Assembly: GCA_023511755.1 (NCBI GenBank)
Contig: JAIMAW010000034.1
Location: 1 to 5,121, forward strand
Origin: Candidatus Pacearchaeota archaeon
GTDB lineage: Archaea > Nanobdellota > Nanobdellia > Pacearchaeales > UBA284
Direction of reading: 5' to 3'
DNA length: 5,121 nucleotides
Shown in pieces: positions 1 through 3,977 of the stretch. Position 1 is the stretch's first letter, and the number at the start of each line of letters is the position of its first letter. The notes beneath the pieces are model-generated. The model was not told the origin of the DNA. It searched no databases and saw nothing but the letters and a program-made list of their open reading frames with translations. The position numbers and the translations under genes were made by a program.

Positions 1-563
1 CGACAGCTGAATTCAAGGGCATCAAAGTTCCAGTAACCCTAGATATAGACCCAAAAACCAAGAATTTTACAGTAAGTGTTTCAACTCCGCCTACAACAGA
101 ACTATTAAAAAAAGAGATGGGCATCGTAAAGGGCTCGCAGCAACCAGATAAAATTAAGGTCGCAAACATGCCCATAGAATATATCATAAAAATAGCTAAG
201 ATAAAACAAAAGAGTATGCTCACGGATAGTCTCAAGGCAGCTGTAAAGGCAATACTTGGCTCATGCGTAAGCGCGGGAATTCTCGTTGAGAGCAGGAACC
301 CTATAGAGATAATTAAAGAAGTAAACCAAGGGGTTTATGACGACTTGATTTTCAAGGGTCAAGAAGTCCCTAGTAAGGAGAAGCTGGAGAAATTAGCAAA
401 AGATTTCGAACAGGTACAAAAGGCCCAAGAATCCTTGATTAAGGAGATGGAGAAAAAGAAAGAGGAAGTTGCTGCAGCGACCCCTGCTGCTCCTGGCACT
501 CCAGCTGCGGCTTCAGAAGCGAAACAAGCAGAAGAGACCAAGAAAGAAGAGAAGAAAAAATAA
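1..563 (+). CDS. rpl11: 50S ribosomal protein L11 (uL11), 5' end missing, with C-terminal tail
   Basis: This is the L11 protein of the large ribosomal subunit, which binds 23S rRNA at the GTPase-associated centre beside the P-stalk. The frame is open from base 3 and gives 186 visible residues. It begins TAEFKGIKVPV, matching the end of the N-terminal domain, so roughly the first 40-45 residues lie off the left edge. The PPTTELLKKEMGIVKGS linker and the C-terminal RNA-binding domain (IIKIAKIKQKSML, LKAAVKAILGSCVSAGI, IIKEVNQGVYDD) are intact. The ATG at 117 is internal, not the start. Archaeal L11 normally stops near the GVYDD segment at about 160 residues. Here some 65 more residues follow (about 363-560): a probable coiled coil rich in K/E/Q, an Ala/Pro linker (PAAPGTPAAA) and a KKEEKKK end. 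The usual partners L1, L10 and L12 do not follow; a tRNA gene does. Family call is very secure. Confidence 0.96.
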   Translation, partial: TAEFKGIKVPVTLDIDPKTKNFTVSVSTPPTTELLKKEMGIVKGSQQPDKIKVANMPIEYIIKIAKIKQKSMLTDSLKAAVKAILGSCVSAGILVESRNPIEIIKEVNQGVYDDLIFKGQEVPSKEKLEKLAKDFEQVQKAQESLIKEMEKKKEEVAAATPAAPGTPAAASEAKQAEETKKEEKKK

Positions 564-565
564 GG

Positions 566-573
566 TTTAAATA
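566..573 (+). promoter_or_regulatory. TATA box for tRNA-Pro
   Basis: TTTAAATA begins 3 bases after the rpl11 stop codon and ends 26 bases before the first tRNA base, the standard archaeal TATA-to-start distance. The purine/A-rich stretch just upstream, inside the last rpl11 codons, could serve as the BRE. It implies the tRNA has its own promoter. Confidence 0.7.
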
Positions 574-598
574 CAAAGCACAGCCCTTACTTTAGAGA

Positions 599-673
599 GG
601 GGCTGTGGGGTAGCTTGGTTTAGCCTCTCTGCCTTGGGCGCAGAGGACCCCGGTTCAAATCCGGGCAGCCCCA
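599..673 (+). tRNA. tRNA-Pro (UGG)
   Basis: A full cloverleaf can be drawn. Acceptor GGGGCTG (599-605) pairs with CAGCCCC (666-672), with A673 as discriminator. The D stem is 608-611/623-626. Anticodon stem TCTGC (628-632) pairs with GCAGA (640-644) around loop CTTGGGC. T stem CCCGG (649-653) pairs with CCGGG (661-665) around TTCAAAT. The anticodon is TGG (635-637), reading proline codons, with G37 as expected for tRNA-Pro. There is no intron and CCA is not encoded. A TATA box sits at the right distance upstream. Confidence 0.96.
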
Positions 674-718
674 TCTAAAAGAAATTCAACTAGAATTTAT
701 TCGAAAAACAAACACAAA

Positions 719-928
719 ATGAAAACAAAAAAGTCAGGCCCAATCGCAAGGTTCGGCGCCAGGTATGGCGCTGTTGTGAAAGAAAAAGTTAGGGCAGTGG
801 AGATAAAGCAAAGGCAGAAACAAAAGTGTCCCTTCTGCAAAAAATTGAGTACTAAAAGATTAGCTAAGGGGCTATGGCTCTGTAGAGCATGCAAGAAAAA
901 GTTTGCCTCCCATTCGTATTATATTTAA
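719..928 (+). CDS. rpl37ae: 50S ribosomal protein L37Ae (eL43), zinc-ribbon
   Basis: Small archaeal/eukaryotic large-subunit ribosomal protein that binds 23S rRNA through a zinc ribbon. The 69-residue product has the family signature GPIARFGARYGAVV near the N-terminus. A C4 zinc site follows: C37-P-F-C40 and C55-R-A-C58, with KRLAKGLWLC between and KKKFASHSY after the last pair. The length is at the short end of normal for archaeal members, with little tail after the ribbon. The ATG at 719 fits the N-terminal MKTKKSGP pattern. No Shine-Dalgarno is visible; the leader is A-rich (AAACACAAAATG), so a leaderless or near-leaderless transcript is likely. A weak TATA-like AATTTATT lies about 25 bases upstream. 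All six arginines use AGA/AGG. It starts the conserved L37Ae-Rpo12-prefoldin beta neighbourhood. Confidence 0.96.
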   Translation: MKTKKSGPIARFGARYGAVVKEKVRAVEIKQRQKQKCPFCKKLSTKRLAKGLWLCRACKKKFASHSYYI

Positions 929-957
929 TAAAACCAGAATAAAATAACAGAATCAGG

Positions 958-965
958 TTTATAAA
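958..965 (+). promoter_or_regulatory. TATA box for rpo12-pfdB
   Basis: TTTATAAA in the 87-base gap after rpl37ae. A start site about 23-27 bases downstream would leave a leader of roughly 25-30 bases before the rpo12 ATG at 1016. The same octamer recurs before sepF (1609-1616). Confidence 0.5.
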
Positions 966-1015
966 CCCCAAAAATAAGGAATATTCAAAGGTAATAAAGA
1001 AAAACAAACGATAAA

Positions 1016-1153
1016 ATGGTAACTTATAAATGTTTTTTCTGTGGAAAAACTGTTTCTAATAGGGCGCTAAAAGAAAGATTTTCTTGTCCTTCTTGCGGGT
1101 CAAAGGTTTTTTTTAAGCCACGAACAGCAGTAAAAAAAATTAAAGCCATATAG
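1016..1153 (+). CDS. rpo12: DNA-directed RNA polymerase subunit Rpo12 (RpoP)
   Basis: Rpo12 is the archaeal counterpart of eukaryotic Rpb12, a small zinc-binding subunit on the Rpo3/Rpo10 assembly platform of RNA polymerase. The gene encodes only 45 residues and is easily missed. It begins MVTYKCFFCGK and ends VKKIKAI. It has a C4 zinc ribbon (C6-x2-C9 and C24-P-S-C27-G) and the family's closing pattern, FFKPRTAVKKIKAI, resembling the usual Y-K-x-R-x-x-V-x-K-x-K-A-[IV]. Length is normal for the family. The ATG at 1016 is preceded by an A-rich leader (AAACGATAAAATG) with no Shine-Dalgarno. It lies between rpl37ae and pfdB, exactly where archaeal genomes commonly place it, and the stop is 12 bases before pfdB, so the two are probably co-transcribed. 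Confidence 0.94.
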   Translation: MVTYKCFFCGKTVSNRALKERFSCPSCGSKVFFKPRTAVKKIKAI

Positions 1154-1165
1154 ACAGCAAATAAA

Positions 1166-1516
1166 ATGGCAAAAAGAGATATGAAAGAAGAAAGTTTATC
1201 AGGGAGTAGTATAGCCGAGCTTCAACTTGCCGAGCAGGGTCTACAGAACCTGCTTTTACAGAAACAGATGTTCCAAATAGAACTCATAGAAACAAACAAT
1301 GCTCTCGAAGAGCTAAAAAAGAGTAAAGAAGGGGAGGTTTTTAAGATAGTCGGCTCTCTTATGTTCAAGTCTGACAAAGCGGAATTAGCTAAAGAGCTGG
1401 AAAAGAAGAAGGAGCTCCTTGATTTGAGAATAAGGGCGATAGAAAAACAGGAAGAAAGCCTTAAAAACAAACTTATTAAAGCAAGAGAAGAAGTGCTGAA
1501 GGGCCTTAAACGTTAA
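1166..1516 (+). CDS. pfdB: Prefoldin subunit beta
   Basis: Beta subunit of prefoldin, the hexameric alpha2-beta4 'jellyfish' chaperone that captures unfolded polypeptides with coiled-coil tentacles and hands them to the thermosome in the cytosol. The 116-residue product has the expected layout: an N-terminal helix with LLLQKQMFQIELIETNNAL (about 29-47), a central beta hairpin with EVFKIVGSLMFK (57-68), and a C-terminal helix with LDLRIRAIEKQEESL (85-99). The GSL[ML]FK hairpin and RIRxIEKQE heptads are typical. The first 15 or so residues, KRDMKEESLSGSS, are more charged than usual; the second Met at residue 6 could be the true start. It follows rpo12 by 12 bases. The archaeal Brix-domain gene often found between rpoP and pfdB is absent here. 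Confidence 0.95.
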   Translation: MAKRDMKEESLSGSSIAELQLAEQGLQNLLLQKQMFQIELIETNNALEELKKSKEGEVFKIVGSLMFKSDKAELAKELEKKKELLDLRIRAIEKQEESLKNKLIKAREEVLKGLKR

Positions 1517-1645
1517 AGTTTTTATGGGCCATCATCCAAGAATAAAAGCTTCTCAGAAAAGGCTATTCCAAATATTATCTTGTAATATACTAAAAAAGTA
1601 TCAAAAAATTTATAAACTAAGGAGATACTAATAAACTAACGCAAA
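1517..1645 (+). promoter_or_regulatory. Intergenic region with TATA box for sepF-dph2
   Basis: This 129-base gap between pfdB and sepF holds a T run just after the pfdB stop (GTTTTT, 1518-1523), a possible archaeal oligo-T terminator. It also holds TTTATAAA at 1609-1616, 30 bases before the sepF ATG. A start site near 1638-1642 would give an almost leaderless sepF-dph2 transcript. The element and its spacing are seen directly; the terminator role is inference. Confidence 0.6.
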
Positions 1646-2005
1646 ATGGTGTTCAAAAAACTTTTTGGTGGTAAATCAGGGACTACTCCAGAATCCCCAG
1701 ACTATATAGAGATAGATGTTGGGAGGGAAGAGAAAAAAAATAAAATTGTAGTCCGCCCCTTTGTTCTCAAGAGCTTTGACGACGTGAACAAGATTCTTGA
1801 AATATTGAGGGAGGGATACACAATTGCCCTGATTGACATTAAACCATTAAAACAAAAAGACTTGGTTGAATTGAAAAGGGCTGTGTCTAAGTTGAAGAAG
1901 ACTGTTGAAGCGCTGGAAGGTAACCTGGCAGGTTTCGGCGAAAACGTAATCGTAGCGACTCCAACATTTGTAGACATCTACAGAGGAGAGAAACTGCAAG
2001 TTTGA
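1646..2005 (+). CDS. sepF: Cell division protein SepF (archaeal type)
   Basis: Archaeal SepF is the dimeric membrane anchor for FtsZ at the division site in archaea lacking FtsA. The 119-residue product shows the full layout: an N-terminal membrane-targeting segment MVFKKLFGGK, a short variable linker (11-20), then the SepF core (about 34-115). Core hallmarks are IVVRPFVLKSFDDVNKIL, REGYTIALIDIKPLKQKDLVELKRAV, and the end of the fold GFGENVIVATPTFVDIYRG. Length is typical of archaeal SepF. Its TATA box is at 1609-1616. The leader is short and A-rich (AACGCAAAATG) without a Shine-Dalgarno. The stop is 4 bases before the dph2-like ATG, so the two form an operon. Ring placement and FtsZ binding are known for the family; no FtsZ gene lies in this window. 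Confidence 0.94.
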   Translation: MVFKKLFGGKSGTTPESPDYIEIDVGREEKKNKIVVRPFVLKSFDDVNKILEILREGYTIALIDIKPLKQKDLVELKRAVSKLKKTVEALEGNLAGFGENVIVATPTFVDIYRGEKLQV

Positions 2006-2009
2006 GAGG

Positions 2010-2672
2010 ATGAAATTTTTATTTCTGCCCTCTAAGGCTCTTTTTACTCTTTCTTTAGAAAGCATTCGGTCCAAACTTAAGGGTCTCCCAAATTCGATAA
2101 AAACCATAGGGCTCGTGTCAACAATCCAGCATACCCAGGCCCTGCCAACAATAAGAAAACAACTCGAACTTCAGGGCAAAAAAGCGATAATCAATGGTAA
2201 TGGTCAAATCCTTGGCTGCAATACAATCAATGCAACGGCAATCCAAGACAAAGTTCAGGCCTATCTCTATATTGGTTCTGGCAAATTTCACCCTTTAGCG
2301 ATAGCCCTATCACTGAGACAACAAAAGCCAATCTTCCTTTACAATCCTCTCACTAGTGAATTTTCACGTTTAAGCGAAAAAGAAATTCAAGCAGCGTTGG
2401 CAAGAAAAAAAGCCGCGAAGATAAAGTTTCTTGGAGCCAAAACTGTAGGAATCCTTGTATCCACAAAACCAGGGCAAAATCGATTAAAACAAGCCGAAGC
2501 CCTGAAAACAAGGCTCAAGAAACAAGGCAAGAAATGTTACATCTTCATCGCTAACGATATCGACCTGAACCAGCTCGAGAATTTTCCTCAAATCGAAGCA
2601 TGGGTAAACACTTCTTGTCCCGGCCTCTCGCTCGAGCACCCATTTATATGGATCGAAGAGATTAAACCCTAG
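2010..2672 (+). CDS. dph2: Dph2-like diphthamide synthase lacking the N-terminal domain
   Basis: Dph2 is the 4Fe-4S radical-SAM-type enzyme that transfers the 3-amino-3-carboxypropyl group of SAM to a histidine of EF2, the first step of diphthamide synthesis. Full archaeal Dph2 is about 340 residues in three similar domains, each giving one cluster cysteine. This protein has 220 residues. Its N-terminus aligns with the end of domain 1. Domain 2 is intact with GQILGC70N and YIGSGKFHPLAIAL (87-100). Domain 3 has GILVSTKPGQNRLKQA (147-162) and WVNTSC203PGLS. Domain 1 and its cysteine are absent, and the tail after Cys203 is shorter than usual. Cys176 is extra but not at a family cluster position. 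No start further upstream is possible, since sepF fills that DNA. The sequence GAGAGG directly abuts the ATG. The 3' end overlaps the opposing glycosylase gene by 11 bases. It may need a separate domain 1 protein, work differently, or be degenerate. Confidence 0.85.
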   Translation: MKFLFLPSKALFTLSLESIRSKLKGLPNSIKTIGLVSTIQHTQALPTIRKQLELQGKKAIINGNGQILGCNTINATAIQDKVQAYLYIGSGKFHPLAIALSLRQQKPIFLYNPLTSEFSRLSEKEIQAALARKKAAKIKFLGAKTVGILVSTKPGQNRLKQAEALKTRLKKQGKKCYIFIANDIDLNQLENFPQIEAWVNTSCPGLSLEHPFIWIEEIKP

Positions 2673-3192
2673 AGACGAACTTGTTCCCTTCAATAAAAAA
2701 CCTTAAATTTTTAGTTAAATCTTTCTTTACTCCGATTCTCTTTGAACTTCCAATTTTAAATTTATCGCCGCTATTTCCATTTTCAACTCGTAATCCCTTG
2801 CAATTGCAAATATCTTGCTTGTGAAAAACTTTTGAAATTTTCATGGCCTTTGTTAATAAACCCGGGCCATTACATCTCACATTAAAATTGAGAGGTTCTA
2901 GAGCTCGCAACAAAACAGCTTCTGCCTTGCCCTGCCTGCCAGTCACAAAATTAATGAGCCAGTTATTATGAACTCCGTAAACCAGAATCGTACCAGGAGC
3001 CATTTCCATAGTGGCCCTTAAGTCTCCTTTCTTGCAAGCTCTCGAAGCAGGATCCTCTGGGCCAAAGTACGCCTCACTTTCCACAATCTTAGCCCTGAGT
3101 TCTCTGGACCCAATTTTTCTAACAAGAATTTTTCCCAAAAGCTTCTTAGCCACGCTTTCAGCGTCTTCTGCATAAAAATCTCTTCCTATCAT
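2662..3192 (-). CDS. 3-methyladenine/alkyladenine DNA glycosylase (AAG/MPG family)
   Basis: Monofunctional glycosylase that removes alkylated purines (3-methyladenine, 7-methylguanine, ethenoadenine) to start base excision repair. The 176-residue product carries the family core: DAESVAKKLLGKILVRK (10-26), IVESE40AY42FGPEDPAS (36-50), GTILVYGVHNNWLINFVTG (67-85), AVLLRALEPL (92-101), GPGLLTKAM (109-117), RIGVKKD (152-158) and LRFFIEGNKFVSR at the end. By comparison with human AAG, E40 is the water-activating glutamate (E125) and Y42 matches Y127. Human H136, which contacts the flipped base, is replaced by R51. Size is near the lower limit of the family. The ATG is 8 bases after the tRNA-Ser 3' end, so both are probably made as one transcript. 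Of 13 arginines, 11 use AGA/AGG. It converges on dph2, overlapping by 11 bases. Confidence 0.93.
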   Translation of the reverse strand: MIGRDFYAEDAESVAKKLLGKILVRKIGSRELRAKIVESEAYFGPEDPASRACKKGDLRATMEMAPGTILVYGVHNNWLINFVTGRQGKAEAVLLRALEPLNFNVRCNGPGLLTKAMKISKVFHKQDICNCKGLRVENGNSGDKFKIGSSKRIGVKKDLTKNLRFFIEGNKFVSRV

Positions 3193-3200
3193 TTGGAAAA

Positions 3201-3319
3201 CGCCGCGGCAGGGATTCGAACCCCGATGCCCTTGCGGGCGAGGCTTTATGGTTTTTCGATTACTTTTTTTCTAAAATAGTTCTTTCCAGGCCTCTGCGAT
3301 ACCATTACGCGACCGCGGC
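3201..3319 (-). tRNA. tRNA-Ser (GGA), class II, with anticodon-loop intron
   Basis: On the minus strand acceptor GCCGCGG (3319-3313) pairs with CCGCGGC (3208-3202), with G at 3201 as discriminator. The D stem is GCG (3310-3308)/CGC (3298-3296). Anticodon stem GAGGC (3294-3290) pairs with GCCTC (3244-3240). The long variable arm GCCC-GCAA-GGGC (3239-3228) marks class II. T stem CGGGG/CCCTG encloses TTCGAAT. The G73 discriminator favours serine over leucine. After removing a 38-base intron (3246-3283) the loop reads CTGGAAA, so the anticodon is GGA (3287-3285). Splice sites one or two bases either way give the same mature loop. CCA is not encoded. An AT-rich stretch at about 3339-3357 is the likely promoter region. 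Confidence 0.92.
3246..3283 (-). other. tRNA-Ser intron, canonical 37/38 position
   Basis: A 38-base, A-rich insertion between positions 37 and 38 of the tRNA, the usual archaeal intron site. Anticodon-loop bases TGG (3288-3286) can pair with CCA near the intron's 3' end (3251-3249). This resembles the central helix of a bulge-helix-bulge splicing motif, though I can draw only three pairs. Inside the intron, ACT plus a TTTT run can pair with an A run plus AGT. Exact cut sites cannot be fixed because flanking A residues make several cuts equivalent. Confidence 0.8.
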
Positions 3320-3377
3320 ACATAAATCGAAAGAAAAGATAATTAAAAAATTTATCTGAAGCCTTTAAAGCAGAGAT

Positions 3378-3917
3378 TCATTTGTGTTTTCTTTTAAGCA
3401 AAACTATGGCGATAATTACTATAATAACTACAGTTATAGCTACCCACCAAAAAGAAAACTTTTCGCAATCTGGGTCTTTTTTTACATCTTTACAATCGGG
3501 ATCGCACTTGCCATCTCTGATAGCATCACAATATCTATCAGTAGTGCCAGAAGCACAATCCTTCGCACAATTTTTGAAATTTTCTGTATAGCCACAAACA
3601 GCATCACCACAGCCCCCCTCTTCAAAGCTCAAATTCATTAAATCAGTCACTTCTATCTCGCTGCCATCAGGCGAAATACAAACCGCGCATTCTTTTTCAA
3701 AAATTCTCGAACATTTTTCTCCTTCGGTTGTTTTTATCTCGTAGCCGTTTTTCTTACAATAACTATACTCTTGAGCAATCTTTCCTTTCAAGAAGTTCCA
3801 AGAGCTAACACTTTCACCATTTGGCAAGATACACAAGCCCCTTTCTCCTTGCTCTGTTTTTTCTACAGAAAAGCCATAACCCATTGAAGTGCAATAAACA
3901 TAAGAAGGATCAAGCAA
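3378..3917 (-). CDS. Exported Cys-rich membrane-anchored protein with two DUF333-like repeats
   Basis: Function unknown; probably a cell-surface protein. From the TTG at 3917 there are 179 residues. Repeat 1 (about 3-46) reads DPSYVYC, GLCILPNGES, SWNFLKG, the DUF333 pattern (NPAxxYC...G.Cx[FL]PdG...W.f..G). Repeat 2 (about 47-98) is a diverged copy: AQEYSYCKKNGYE, CAVCISPDGSE. A Cys-rich segment follows (103-151) with CGDAVC, ENFKNCAKDC and DGKCDPDC...DPDC, a style common in archaeal surface proteins. One transmembrane helix (157-174, FWWVAITVVIIVIIAIVLL) ends in KRKHK, placing the 14 cysteines outside, probably as disulfides. Upstream of the TTG the frame stays open and encodes a signal peptide (see 3918-3977), so 3917 is not the true start; no ATG, GTG or TTG lies further upstream in frame. 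All five arginines use AGA. Confidence 0.8.
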   Translation of the reverse strand: MLDPSYVYCTSMGYGFSVEKTEQGERGLCILPNGESVSSWNFLKGKIAQEYSYCKKNGYEIKTTEGEKCSRIFEKECAVCISPDGSEIEVTDLMNLSFEEGGCGDAVCGYTENFKNCAKDCASGTTDRYCDAIRDGKCDPDCKDVKKDPDCEKFSFWWVAITVVIIVIIAIVLLKRKHK

Positions 3918-3977
3918 TGCGTTGACTGTTTTAGCAAAGATAAGCGTGACTACAAGAATTACCCCAATTGCGAACCT
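3918..3977 (-). other. In-frame signal-peptide-like 5' extension of the DUF333 gene
   Basis: Reading in the DUF333 frame upstream of the TTG at 3917 gives R-F-A, then the hydrophobic core IGVILVVTLIFA, then KTVNA followed by LLDPSYVYC. That is a basic residue, a hydrophobic h-region and a plausible signal peptidase site after V-N-A, placed just before the first Cys domain. No standard start codon precedes it in frame before a stop near 4048. An ATG at 3996-3994 is one base out of frame, so a frameshift, a rare start (ATT at 3968-3966) or a sequence junction is implied. The segment lies opposite the start of the xylanase gene. Confidence 0.65.

Noticed and set aside
1524..1631. A 35-codon + strand frame (MGHHPRIKASQKRLF..., very basic) between pfdB and sepF
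   Set aside because: It contains the TATA box of sepF, follows a T run, resembles no family I know, and basic/AT-rich peptides arise easily from such DNA. Kept only as a remote possibility of a microprotein.
3201..3319. tRNA-Leu or an unusually long tRNA without intron
   Set aside because: G73 discriminator and the GGA anticodon after removing the insertion fit tRNA-Ser; without intron removal the anticodon loop would be 45 bases.
3382..3641. Plus-strand open frames opposite the DUF333 gene
   Set aside because: They are antisense shadows of a Cys-rich, membrane-anchored coding frame and show no recognisable domain.
3915..3917. TTG as the true start of the DUF333 gene
   Set aside because: It would start the protein right after a well-formed signal peptide core and cleavage site, leaving a Cys-rich exported domain without export signal.
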